NCBI GenBank assembly: GCA_021234155.1
Contig: JAJEKV010000059.1
Span: forward strand, 1,095,844 to 1,159,843
Origin: Isoetes taiwanensis
Lineage: Eukaryota > Streptophyta > Lycopodiopsida > Isoetales > Isoetaceae
Direction of reading: 5' to 3'
Length of the DNA stretch: 64,000 bases
Part shown: piece after piece, positions 20,783 through 32,078 of the stretch
How the letters are laid out: each line of letters starts with the position of its first letter
How positions within the stretch are numbered: position 1 is the stretch's first letter
Position numbers and translations under genes: made by a program
The notes under the pieces: model-generated
What the model saw: only the letters and a program-made list of their open reading frames with translations
The model's database searches: none
What the model was told of the DNA's origin: nothing

Positions 20783-23700
20783 CTGCAAGGGAACATCAAG
20801 TGCACATCAACGGCCATAAATCTCCAACTACATCCTAAGCTACAAGCAAGCATCCTAAGCTACAAGCAAGCACGTTAAAAGCCGCTTATCCATGAAGTTT
20901 AGCGATCATTAAATCCAGAAAGAAAAGTTCCACTTACATTACAACAACACCGACAAATGCAAAATGCCATCTTGGTTGAACATACCTTTGAGGTGCAAAG
21001 AACACTTGTAGCTGCTCTCATTATGAGACGCCATAGCCGGAGCTTCAACACGGGCAATAAAGAAAAGGAATCTGGCCAAACACGCCATATCTGAGCTTTA
21101 CAAGCACCGGAATAGACGCATAGATAAAACCGGATGAATAGCTACAAGTTCCGGCCATGAGCTTTCTGGGCGGGAAGGATCCGGAAGGCTCAAAAATCCC
21201 TTTTAATAATCCCATTATACTAGGAATCATGATTTGAATGTCCCAATATCCTTTCTCGTGGCAACTTCCATTTCCATGATAAGCCATATATAAGTTCCAA
21301 GATTCCATTTCCCGCCACAATATTGACTTTGTTAATTCAATAAATAAAGCAACCCTGAATTAAATTAGCCATACAATGCCCCGGTTCTTGCAGACCACCA
21401 CGGCTATAACAATTGTCGGGTTTCTAATCACATATAGACCCATATATTCTTGCATTCTAGATTCATATATTATTTGCATTCTAGTGCATTTAAGTAAGAA
21501 TCGCTTCTATAATGTTATTAAGTAGGATTGGGCAGTTCTCTTTTCTAAAGGACCGCAAATTAATAGTTACCGGAAAAGGGAGCTCATTTCGCTCTTTTTG
21601 GCCGGGATAACCTTGGCTACAATCCCTTGGAGCGAAGAAGGAAAAATCCCCTTTTTCTTCGTTACTATGTGGACAATAAGAAGTTAGATAGCACTCCAAA
21701 CTTAAAACCTGACCTCTACCAACCAGAATTTTCGCTCATCCAAGACATCCGAAGCGAGAAAGTAGAAGGCTAAGTTACAAGTGAAATATTCATGTAAATC
21801 TTTGGAATAAAAATTTCGTGTACAATGTATAGAACAAGCAAGGGTCTTACCACAGTCTTTGCTGATGTGGATACCGAGAGTCGAATGTATAGATTGTCTT
21901 TGGTATTGTGAATCTAAATGGGCTTAGAACGGGGCTATTTGCATTATCTCCCTACAACCGCCACAACTAAAGACCGTAAAGCGTTGGAAAATGGTTCTCG
22001 CGGTCATGAACACTAATTACCATGAAGTCTCATATGGAAAAGAGAATCAAACAATAGAAAATATAACCTTTTCAAAAATCGGAAGAATCATGCATCTTGA
22101 TCTTTATATGCTCGTTGCATCCTTCGTAAGATTATAGCACATTTGACATTTAGAACAATGATTCAAGCAAAGCATGCCTCATTATGAGAAAAAGAATGCG
22201 TTGAACATAATCTACCGCTTTGAATCTATCGCATGCAAAATCCTTGTGTTTTGTTACCTTATAATGTCACTTAAAAACACGAGGGAGAGACCGCCTTTGC
22301 TATTTTTTGTATGCCTTCAAGTCGTTGCCATCTCCATTGGCGGACCTACGTAAGAAATGAAGCCCTAAATCCTTTTGAACCTTAGCAAAGTCAGAATCGC
22401 CGTTGAAGAAAATAAAGTGGAGAAATTCCGTTCAATAAGCGGGAAAAGAAAATAAACCGAGAAAGAAGGACCGCGAATGCTCGCCTCAAATCATCTTCAT
22501 CTTGGAAAATCATCTTCATCTTCGGAAAATCATCTTGAGCTCTCAACCGGTGGCATCCGCAAGGTTAAGCGTCTGTCTGCGCTTAACCGGCCTCCTTTCT
22601 TCCCGCCCTAATTTTTCCCTCCATCTCTTTCTCAACCGTGGCCTTGATCCATCTCCACAGAACTTAATCTTAGCCCTCGGATATTTTTGGTTTTTCCTTA
22701 GCTAAGGGAATTAATTTAATTGCACCCCAACATTATCCCATAAGCCATGCACATGTTGTGGCGGGTGTAAAGTACTAGGTAATGCATGGCTGGAAGGCAA
22801 ACCACTAGCAGAAAATTCTGCTGGCTCCAACATCGCATAGGCTTATTTGTGGTAAAGTATAGGGGAACCTACGTTAGGAGAAGGTTTCTGGAGGAAACCT
22901 GGAGTCAGGGAGCTCCATTCTAATTTGGTTCTGCGGTGTCTGTATGGCCATGTGGATGAGATGGGGATCGCCGGTTTGATTTCGTTGGTTCTGCGGTGGA
23001 GACACGAGGTTTTTGGCGAGACAATGCCTTAGCAACATTACAAAAGTTTAGAAGCCAACTTTACGATACCGAAGCCAATTCTTAAGTCGAAACGGCCATA
23101 GGCTTAATGAAGGCAACAAGGCGGGGCGGTGGTAAGCCCAATTCACTAAAACCAAGCCTTTGCCTTTGCTTGTGCCTATCACGTGTCCTCCACTTTGCCT
23201 TTGCCTTAGACACGATACAAGCAAAGGCGAGATGATGAACATCCTTCCCTATTGCCACTCCAAACCAATTCAATTTAATTTCCATTGCCACTCCAAACCA
23301 AGAATTAAAATATGTGGTCATAAAACAACTTTCATGCAACATATAGTTATAGATCAAGCATGCCCTTTATTGTGAATTGTTCCTCGGAGATGGTGCAATC
23401 GATCCACATTTTTGCCGATTGGTTAAGATGTTTATGTGTATAAGAATTGAGAGAAGTGGCATTCTTTGCAAGGGGTTATGGGTGTTATAGAAGGTAGGAA
23501 TAAACCCATTAATTACCGGTTTGTCGGTGTCTCAATGCAATTAGAGACACCGCCAAAGTAATTGGTCTTGCGTAATGAAAAGAGCAAGGGAATACTACAG
23601 CATTATGCTTTAATTCAAGAAATAAATATAGCAACATGCACAAAAAAGCAAAATAGATGCAAACATGTTGGTAATAAGGGTTAAATTAGAGGAAGCAAAA

Positions 23701-24085
23701 TCAAAAGCACGACCTCTAGGAAATCTGAAGCTACAAATCGAAAGTCGTCCATGTGGAAAATATGTTTTAGAAGTAGTGTGAATTTTCTTCTTAAACGAGT
23801 GAAGCAAGGATCCATCGGTCATCATCTGGGCTCATCCTCGGGCAAACTTGCATGTTCAAAAGTATCGAGGGAAGCAATGGGAAATGGCGAACCATCTTCT
23901 CGTGCACGTTCTTACCTTGCATATCATTTTTTGTACCTAGAGGCATTGCACACCATACAATGCGCGTAGTTTTGCTAAATGTTTCGGAGGATAGAAGATC
24001 ATGCAATCATTTGGACATGCATGAATGCTCTTGTAACCAAGGCGGTTGCCTGAATAATCTTTTTTCACATCATCTCCATGATGGG
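20783..24085. other. Right half of the nested CACTA, no gene recognised
   Basis: Short ORFs (for example 21045-21320 minus and 22502-22705 plus) show no family I know. 21840-22500 and 23040-23900 read like fragments of unrelated non-coding or eroded exon DNA. No tRNA, rRNA or element ends were found. Confidence 0.4.
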
Positions 24086-24089
24086 TAAA

Positions 24090-24430
24090 CTCGTGACGTC
24101 GCGATGTGTTACGAGGCGTTGAACCTAACGTGTCCGCGTCGCGACATGCAACGCGGCGTCGCATGAACTACGTCGGACGTTTCATATGCGGCGTCGCATT
24201 GTATAAACGACGTTACGGGTTGCCCATGCGTGGCGGCGTTGCAATTCGGCGTGGTGCGTTCTTTGTTGCAGCGTGGGCCATTGCGACGTCTGCCTGGACG
24301 TTTGTAATGCGACGTGGCACGTCAAACATGCGACGTCGTGAAAAAATCTTAGCGACGTTTTAAGAACGCGCGATTATTTTGCGACGTCGACGTTTGCCGT
24401 ACGTCGCAAACCGACGTCGTTAATAGCTCG
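24090..24430. repeat. Right subterminal GACGTC-type array of the nested CACTA
   Basis: Dense gacgtc, gcgacgtc, ggcgtcgc and acgtcg words occur on both strands, mirroring 15611-16050. CpG is strongly enriched against the AT-rich surroundings. Confidence 0.8.
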
Positions 24431-24446
24431 TTCTCTAGTAGTGAAT

Positions 24447-27060
24447 TAACAATATAGAAATGAAACTGAATAACGAGATTTCACAAAGTTCATTCCTGCA
24501 AAAAGTGGTTAACGGCCTTGTGTATCACTTCCGGTTTATGCGGAGTCAACTGCCAAAAGTTACAGGAGCATTAGAATGTGAGCATTAGAATGTCTGACTT
24601 AAAATACAAAACACATATCTGACAAAACTCTCAAAAATTACAAAGTGCATTCTTAAAGGATGTTAACCAGCAAGGAAGGAGCGAGCTGAGGGAAACATGA
24701 ACATCCATAAGCAGAAAGTGTTTATCTGGAGCATTATTGATGTTTATCTGGTATACTTTTGAAACTCTCAAATCCTCTATGAAATAGATGACCAATGTCC
24801 ACCAGAGAATCACCAAATTGAAAAATGCAGCAAACATGGGTCCATTCTATTGTTCTGAAGTTCCAACGAAGAAAACAATGGCAATAGCACAGAGAAACTA
24901 GAACAGAAACCGCATTTTTGCGTCTATGTTTGGCTATGGCGGGCTTCAACGAATGCAGGCATTCCGAACCAGTGCATGTTCATTAAAGACTTTCTAACTT
25001 AATCTTATAAGCACAAAGGAGAAGAGTCAGAGAGGTTACCGGAATGCCAATAGTAAAGTTGTGCCTGTAGGGAGCTCGGGTTATTTGACCGGCGACAACA
25101 TGCACATCTTCAAATTTGGACTTGAACTCGCTTTTAACACGGGCACCATTTGAGGAGGCGCTTGCTCTAGAACCCCACAGCTTTGGTTAAAAGACAAAGC
25201 GTGATAAAGGAAACCAAAACCAAATTTAGCCACCGCAAGTGGCGCTTCCCTCGCTCAATCTAGGGAGAGACAAAACCCGATTCGCCATAGCCGGATATCG
25301 CTTACCTATTATGAGCACAAACGCATTTCTTAAGCCTCAACAATAGGATTTAACCATGGCGGGTTTGGAGCGACTCCTTTGTTGCCGGTCTCCAAATCGC
25401 GGTTTAGGCGTAATCCAAGACAAATTTCCCTGGAAAACTCTGAACAACCGTGGAAAAACACTAGAAAAATGAAGAGGCGATGGTTAGAATAGATAAGAGA
25501 GCACGCAACATGCAAAATGGAGTTAAAGTAAAGCGGCCGCCAAATCAACGGGGCCAATCAATGTTGAAGGACATAGAGGGCTTCCACAAAATTGACAAAT
25601 TGAAGAAAGAAAGTAGCTTTTCTAAAAGAACATCGACCGGTTTTATGCGCTATGCTCTTGGAAGACCACACGGGAACTCCTTAAATCGAAATCGAAATTA
25701 AAAGCAAAGATTTACACGCTTATGCCATTTCTAGCAAAGTAGAGAGAATCGGCCGAGATCGCAACTATGGCAAAACCCTAGAGGTCAAAAAGGCTATGGC
25801 GTAGAAGCTCTTCACTCTGTTTTATTGGGCATAAAGTGATAAGCGATTGCCCGGGGCTAGTGATGGATACATTATGCAATGCTGCCGATTCAACTTGCCT
25901 TCGTTTCTGAGAAATCCGGCAACAACTGCATCCACAAAATAAAAGAAAACCCAGTGAAAAAATGGCCACAAAAGCTCATTACCACAGAAAAGATCCGGAC
26001 TTGCCTTTCGAACGCCATAGCCAAGCCAGAGAGACGCGACACAAATTTTTTTTCTTACCTGGGTAATTCGACCAGAATTCACGAGTCATTCACGAAGCCG
26101 GAACCCAAACGTTAGAGCATTGATGGATTCGACACGTGCACCATAAATAACGTTGATGTATACTTATATATGTTGTGATAGTGGATGTATTTTTATTTCC
26201 TACAAAAACCACTTTACAAAGGTGTAATGGTCTTGTGACAAAAATATGTGACTATATTTTCGTCACATTTTTGTCACATGAATTTGACTCTTTTTGTTCC
26301 CGCCTAAATAACTCAAACAACGCCACCTAACAACAAAAATCAAGAAAAAAAATCTTTAGCACCTCTCTCTCCTGAGAAAGAAACAAGGAAAGGAATGCCG
26401 CCTCCCGCCTCCGGATAGAAGCCTTGTTGGCAAAGAAGAATTGTTTTCGGCAGAAGAGGTAGGTGTCAAACGGCATTTGGTTTCCTTTTTTGGCAATTTT
26501 TTCTACAGCGGTCAGCCATAACCGCAATACAATCTTCTTGTACCGCATCGAGTGACGCCGGGGCCGATCGGATCGAACTTCTTGTTCCATCTGTTTAAAA
26601 CACTGTAAGTCTTCTAATTCATGGCCAGATTCTAACTCATTTTTGCAAAAAAGATGGGCCAAATCCTGCATTTTGTGGTACAGGCTGAAGGCATGCTTTG
26701 ACTGCCCAGATTCGTAGCAATGTTCCATTCTTCTTTGGTCCTTTATTTAAAGTTTTAGTGTCTGCAGTAGCAGGACATTCAGGGGCCTTTTCTATTTCTC
26801 CGATAATCTGTGTTGTGTAGTCCGCTGAAGAATCTATTCACCTTATAGTTTCGGCTTCGTCATTTTATAGGTCGGCAGCAAAGGCTTAGCCTGCCTGAAT
26901 AGCTCAATTTGCATACTGCAATTTACCAGACAGGATTCTTTCGAATAAGGTTTTTCAACAGGTTACCATGACCAGAAGGGCTCGATCTAAGAATTCTTGC
27001 GCTCCTGTTGTGCCCTCTTAAACCAGTACCTCGGTCTTCGGACCAATTGGTCACACTGCT
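24447..27060. other. CACTA interior with unidentified exon-like fragments
   Basis: At about 25150-25041 (minus) an open stretch reads EFKSKFEDVHVVAGQITRAP then YRHNFTIGIP and ends at a GTAACC donor. It looks like an exon of a real protein that I cannot name. 24840-24730 (minus) has a hydrophobic stretch. 26700-26330 (minus) has an open frame of 133 codons with no known family. 26230-26290 repeats the subterminal motif (separate entry). Confidence 0.4.
26236..26279. repeat. Internal palindromic copy of the CACTA subterminal motif
   Basis: gtgacaaaaatatgtgac and its inverse gtcacatttttgtcac lie either side of a short centre. The same words form the subterminal repeats at 30600-30720, but here they are 4.4 kb inside the element. 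Confidence 0.65.
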
Positions 27061-27139
27061 CTTTGCATCGGAGTCCCAAAACCCACATCTCGCATCCTGA
27101 TTTCATGAGCAAACTCTTCAATCGATTGCATGCTGATCC

Positions 27140-27640
27140 GTGAGCTCTTCAGAGCTGTGTTGCTTTCCTGTAGGCAGCAGCTCGAGCAGCCACATGATTT
27201 ATGAGAAGCCTCTTCAAATCCTTGGTAGATTCTGCAATGGGGGTAGAATTGGCCAGAGTTTTGAAACATCACAAAAAACTCCCATTCCAAGAACCTCTGA
27301 CTCAAGAACCTCTGGCCCCATTCCAAGAATCTCCCTTGTTGCTTTGCTAGAATGCATTTGTGGATGCGCTGAAGGCAGAGCAGCAGTGTGTGATCATGCT
27401 CGATTGTTCAAGGTTTCTGACACTGCAACAGAGTATGCGATTGGGACATTATGGGCTCTATGCAAGTATTCACCAGATGATGGTATCAAGAAGAGAATGA
27501 TAGAAGCAGGCATATTTGCCAAACTCTTCTTCTTCTTGCAAATTGGATACAATCCAAGAACCAAGCAAAAGGCTGGGGATTTGCTTAAGTTCTTGAGAAA
27601 TGCGTATAAAGATTGCTTGGAAAAGCATGAGGGCATATGA
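27140..27640 (+). pseudogene. C-terminal ARM part of a plant U-box E3 ligase (PUB22-27-like)
   Basis: The open frame of 166 codons has a recognisable second half from about residue 65: LVALLECICGCAEGRAAVCD, VSDTATEYAIGTLWALCKYS, then MIEAGIFAKLFFFLQIGYNP and RTKQKAGDLLKFLRNAYKDC before the stop. In PUB proteins this is the last ARM repeat block (...CEGRA..., VSD.ATE.A...LW..., KTKQKA.E.L) that holds substrates. The U-box that binds E2 is absent. The first about 60 residues look out of frame: a second frame reads VDSAMGVELARVLKHHKK. A small duplicated word, tccaagaa(c/t)ctc, lies between. It is inside the CACTA on the plus strand, upstream of its second gene. It is most likely a captured fragment; expression as a truncated protein is possible. 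Confidence 0.65.
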
Positions 27641-27649
27641 GACCGCAGA

Positions 27650-28300
27650 AAGTTTTGTGCATATTCTCACGGAAAATTCTTTGGAATAAGTTTTGTGTAT
27701 AGGATGTCTTAAAATGACAGATCCGCTAGAATGAGCCTTTTCTGTTGATTGTAGAAGTAGTTCAGTTGCTTTTTTAAAGGCGAAAATTACAATTGTATAG
27801 CGAGTTATTAACTTATAAACAAGTTTTTGGAAAATAAAAGGAGCTGTGCAAGTTTTTGGAAAATAAAAGGAGCTGTGCAGCAGGATTTTTGGATTAATGC
27901 ATGATATTGTAACGGGGCACTGCGCTTTAGTTATCTTATCACGTCCTTGACTTTTCCATGTTATGGCGAATAACTTAATTCATTTTGATGCAATGGGTGC
28001 CATTTGCTTACAACTGTGGAAATATGTTGTGTTGTTGACTGGTACTATGTTTATGTTGCAGACCTTTAAGGCCCCTCCATCCTTTTCATTGCCTAAACAA
28101 GCTCTATCAAGGTCGGTTATAATTTTCTTTTATTATATTGTACTTTGAAAAACTTTTTGTTGAAATTGCTTTACTTATAATTTTACTTATTAAAGTTGTC
28201 TATGTTAACTAGTAACCTTTTCCAATAGTGTTTTAGTTCTTTATTTTCTGTTGGGTAATGTGCATCGAGATATCTTGTTTACTTGTAAGTCGTTTATATG
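27650..28300. other. Upstream region of the second CACTA gene
   Basis: 27800-27875 contains a direct repeat of 'caagtttttggaaaataaaaggagctgtgca'. 28280-28303 ends in a tatatgcag acceptor-like site, so an untranslated exon may lie upstream. Confidence 0.5.
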
Positions 28301-28309
28301 CAGTTAAAA

Positions 28310-29763
28310 ATGGTTAATGGAAAGGACAATGGAAAGGGGAAGGAGAAAGGTGTTGTTTCAGCTAAGACGTTATCAAAAATCTTGTCAATGTTGACGGAGG
28401 AACAAAAGGATGCAGTGGCACGTGAACTATCAAATGGAGGCGCATCATCATCGAAGAAATCCAAGAGAAGGAGAAGGTCTTCCGTTGGTAGTGGTACTTC
28501 CAAGGCACAAGAGAATGCACGTGTAGAAGGTAGTGAATCGATGGCATCGGGAAACTCGCGTGCTATGAGCTTTAAGAAGTTGGGGGACACTGAGGTATAT
28601 TGTACATCAATTTTAATTGTTTTGAGTGTTTGTTTCTATCTCGTTGATTAATATAATGTTTTTTATATTACGTTGTAGGTGTGTGTGTCTAGTGGTGGAA
28701 AGATTCATCCTGATGCTCATGGAAAAGAGTTTATGGACATTGCAAGCAGTTACATGTTGGACCACTGCCACGAGATACATCTAAACTGGCGACAAGTTAA
28801 GTTGCGCCAGAAGCAAGACATGATTAATGACTTGAAGAATCAATTCGGTGATGGTTTTAATGAGAAGGATGTCTTGAAACAACTGGGACGTAGATGAAAT
28901 CATCACAGGTTAGACATGTGACCTTACAAATTCTTTTTTTTTTTTGTTTTATCTAGAGCTTTAATTTTCTTCGATTATATTGGTAGGGATTATCTAAGAC
29001 GAAAGGCGCGAAAAGGTTTGACTTCCAAACCTTCGTCTGTTAAGAAGGCAAACTGGAAAAAATTTCTAGACTTGGCGAAGGTGGAGCACCCCATGAAGAA
29101 GTTGGCGGCATCTCAAAGAAAAACGAGACCATGCACTGGGTCGGGTGGGGATAGATCAATCATCTCCAATTATGTAAGTATCATATCTTATTTGTTTAGA
29201 ATCAAGTGCTATAAATACAAATTATAACTTCCTCGTATTTGCAATTTTTAGTATGCCTACTTCAGAGGTTATCCTACTGAGAAAGTCGTTTCCGAGATTA
29301 AGGAAATTGGAGGATGGAAGAAATGGCTCCAACGTGAGAGTGATGAAGGACGTGTATTTCCAGAAACAAAGGTACAATTGCAATTTTAAGAATCACAATT
29401 TAAATATACATTTATGGATATTAGTTAGCATTAACTCTATTTAATTATCTTGTAGCACATGGCACAGGATTATGTTGGTAAGGGCATGGTCCCAGCAGTA
29501 GATATCAAAGGGAAAGCTGTTGCAGATCAAGTACCATGTGAGGAGAATGAAGACGATGTGCATGTAGGTTTTTATCTAAGTTGTTGTACATGTTTATAAC
29601 TTTTAATATTGTAGCCATATAACTTATTTTTTTTCCTATGTAGTTGGATATGTCTAAATCATCAAGCAGTGGAAGTTCAAGCGATGGATCTAGCACTGGC
29701 ACTGGAAGTGAAGATAGTACATCTAGTGCTGACAGTGAGGAGGTTGAAATTGATAGTGTTTAA
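28310..29763 (+). CDS. Second En/Spm (CACTA) protein, TNPA/Transposase_24-like
   Basis: Six exons: 28310-28594, 28679-28908, 28987-29173, 29252-29371, 29456-29563 and 29644-29763. All have GT..AG introns and phases that close to 350 codons. An N-terminal basic Ser/Lys tract (SSSKKSKRRRRSS) precedes NWRQVKLRQKQDMINDLKNQ and DYLRRKARKG. Then come VKKANWKKFLDLAKVEHPMK, AYFRGYPTEKVVSEIKEIGG and an acidic Ser-rich tail. This matches plant En/Spm-type proteins that bind subterminal repeats. One TGA at 28895-28897 lies in exon 2; all other codons are open. The donor chosen after it is required by the phase of exon 3, so I treat the TGA as a mutation or readthrough site. It points toward the right end, opposite to TNP2. 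Confidence 0.72.
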
Positions 29764-29959
29764 TCAAACATCTTTATTATTTGGTTTGTCATAAACTTCT
29801 TCGTAAACAATTCATGTGTATTGTTCTTTCCAGACATTATGAACTATTCCTTCTACGTTTCTATGAGACATTATGAACTATGTTTCTATGTGTATCGTTC
29901 ATTTGAGACATTATGAACTATGCTTCTATGTGTATTGCTCATAAAGAATTCATGTTCAG

Positions 29960-30715
29960 TATTCTTCTCAGACAAAATGCTAAAAAAATGTCAAAAAAGA
30001 AAACAACACATGTGCCAAATAGATGATAATAATGTGTCAAAAAAATGAATTAAAATATGTCAAAAATGTGACTAAGATTTGCTAGAATAAATGACAAAAA
30101 ATTACCCAAATATGTTTATAGATGACAAAAATATGCTAAAAATAAATTAGAATATGACCAAATATATGTCAAAACATTGCCAAAAAAGTGACAAACATGG
30201 CCTAAAAGATGTTAAAATAGGTGTCAAAAAGGTGCCAAGACAACTTAAAATGTGACAAAATAGGTGCCAAAGACTTGCCAAAAAAGTGACAAAAACTCAT
30301 CTGAAATTGACACAGTAGGTGCCAAAGAATTGCCAAAAAAGTGACAAAAATAGATATAAAATATGACACTCTAGATGACACTAAATTGTCAAAAAACAAC
30401 CTAAGATATGACAATATAGATGTCAAAGAATTGCCCAAAGAAGTGACAAAAAAATGCTACAAAGATGACAAATAGGGTGTCAAAAATTTGCCTAAAATAT
30501 GACAATATAGATGTCAAAGAAATGCCCAAAAAAGTGACAAAAAAATGCTATAAAGATGACAAATGATGTGTCAAAAAATTGCCAAAAAAATTGACAAAAA
30601 ACTGACGATCTATCGTCACCAATTTTTGTCATTTTTATGGTCACATTTTTGTCAGTTCTCTGAAAAATGCAGTAGTCTACAAAGTGACAAAAAAACTGAC
30701 AATAAACGCCTATTC
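29960..30715. repeat. Right subterminal repeats of the large CACTA
   Basis: Dense copies of gtgacaaaa, tgccaaaaaa and tgtcaaaaa occur. From 30170 they form loose higher-order units of 60-110 bp (aagtgacaaaaa...gatgacaaat...gtgtcaaaaa). Confidence 0.85.
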
Positions 30716-30725
30716 TCTTGTAGTG

Positions 30726-31221
30726 AATGATGATATCAGAACTCAAATAACAATGTGATGTACATACCTGGTATTTTTGCGCTCGTGATTTTATTGATGT
30801 CATCACTATCGTGTATTCTGTCTTCGTGTTCCAGTATCAGTAGCATATGACAGTGTGGTAAATTCCGCTTTTGGTACTCAATTGTATATGTATATGCTTT
30901 AACTTTTCCAAAAATATCTCTTTCTAAATGTCATGGAAAATTGCCATTAATTTCGTGTGGTATACACGGGCGATCACGTCTGGTCTATCCTCTAGTGACT
31001 GGCCCGCCTCTAAGTTATTTGTGATCTCTAGCCAATTCGTGTTGCATGTGCATGTGACAAATAGGTCAGGCTTTCCAAATCTCCTTATCAACGCTATGGA
31101 AACTTGGTATTTTTGTTCCATGGCACATGTACCGCCAGTAAACGACGACGGTAAGATGATCAATCTTCCAGCACTCAAACCCTTGTGCCTCTGCCTCATG
31201 TTTCATGTAGTCGATCAAGCC
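30726..31221 (-). pseudogene. Helitron RepHel, Rep catalytic piece
   Basis: Right to left the frames give GLIDYMKHEAEAQG, then after a one-base shift IILPSSFTGGT, ALIRRFGKPDLFVTCTCNTN, RPDVIARVYHTKL, then YTIEYQKRNLPHCHMLLILE and DINKITSAKIP. The LPHCHM segment is the HUH-type His pair of the Rep nuclease; the downstream active-site Tyr region would fall in the next piece. After KIP the sequence has a GTATGT donor-like site, and the CACTA begins 47 bp later. The copia insertion cuts it from the N-terminal piece at 31221. Confidence 0.85.
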
Positions 31222-32061
31222 TGTAAGAACTTGTCAAATTAATATCCTTTCAACCACAATTTGTTAGTAATAATATCTAGACCATAGGCATAATTTGCAT
31301 TATTCTTCAGCATCAAATGTAAACACACTTATATATAATGTATTTTCAATCTTCAAGCAATAATTTTAATGCTCACAACATTCAACTAATGAAGTGCCAA
31401 TTTTTGCAAGCCATATTCACTTCAATTAATCAGCAATGAAATTTATCTGAACTATCTCACCATTGAAGATAAAATCAATGGAGACATTCAAATAAATCAA
31501 TAATGTTTCATTTACCTTTCTATCGAGGTTAACTGTAGACACCACGAACCACTGTAGCAGATGCCAAGATCACTGCAGATTAAAACTTCAATATAAATCG
31601 ATTCTACTTGTTCTGTATTTCTAGGGCAGTTCCGACGGTGCTGGAGCTGCCCAAACCTTCCGGAACCGCCTGCTTCTTAGCTCTTCGGATCCATATCCGT
31701 AGGAGTTTCCCATTTCAACAATATCCCACATTCAAAATATCCCATATTGACTCCAATGTTATTCGAGCTTTTCAGATAATATCTTTGGATATTCATCAAC
31801 CATTGAACTAAAAATATCATGTTCACAAACTTAGGTTAAACTATGAATATTCCATATTCATAAAGCTCATGTAATTCTAAGTGTTCTTCTGGCTTTCACT
31901 GTTTAATTCATGTGCACATGTTCACTGTACAGATGTTGTAACCTCAACTCACCATGCTTTTGGTTTCTCTGTCAACTTCCAACTTTAGTTGCTTGAATAA
32001 CCATGTTAACCTTGAGCACCTCATTTTTGTTTAAGTTGTGAACTGAACAACTTTTCTCACA
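31222..32061 (-). repeat. 3' LTR of the copia element
   Basis: It matches 36251-37095. It carries small differences such as a missing 'att' near 31408 and 'tcttcgg' in place of 'tcttattgg'. Confidence 0.95.
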
Positions 32062-32078
32062 TTCCCCTTTTTCAGATC

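Larger units (their letters stand above)
15595..24443. mobile_element. Nested non-autonomous CACTA element, 8,849 bp, carrying captured DNA
   Basis: The left end is CACTACTACAGAACGGGCTA (15595) and the right end is TAGCTCGTTCTCTAGTAGTG (to 24443). The inverted ends match over about 30 bp with three or so differences. The target duplication is AAT at 15592-15594 and 24444-24446. No transposase was recognised inside. It carries GACGTC-rich subterminal arrays, CPN20 exons, a SINE and internal duplications. Its ends differ from those of the surrounding CACTA, so it is a different family that would need a transposase in trans. Confidence 0.88.
6474..30725. mobile_element. CACTA (En/Spm) transposon, 24,252 bp, near-complete
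   Basis: The left end begins CACTACAAGAGAACAG at 6474 and the right end is CTATTCTCTTGTAGTG to 30725. The inverted ends match over about 43 bp with a few differences, including TTTATTGTCA and TTTTTTTGTCAC. The 3-bp flanks are AAT at 6471-6473 and 30726-30728. It contains TNP2 (minus), a SET-domain-like gene (minus), a second En/Spm protein (plus), subterminal repeats, a nested CACTA and several host gene fragments. It sits in an intron-like gap of the Helitron. Its size is unusual for CACTA elements because 8.85 kb is a nested element and much of the rest is captured DNA. Confidence 0.92.
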
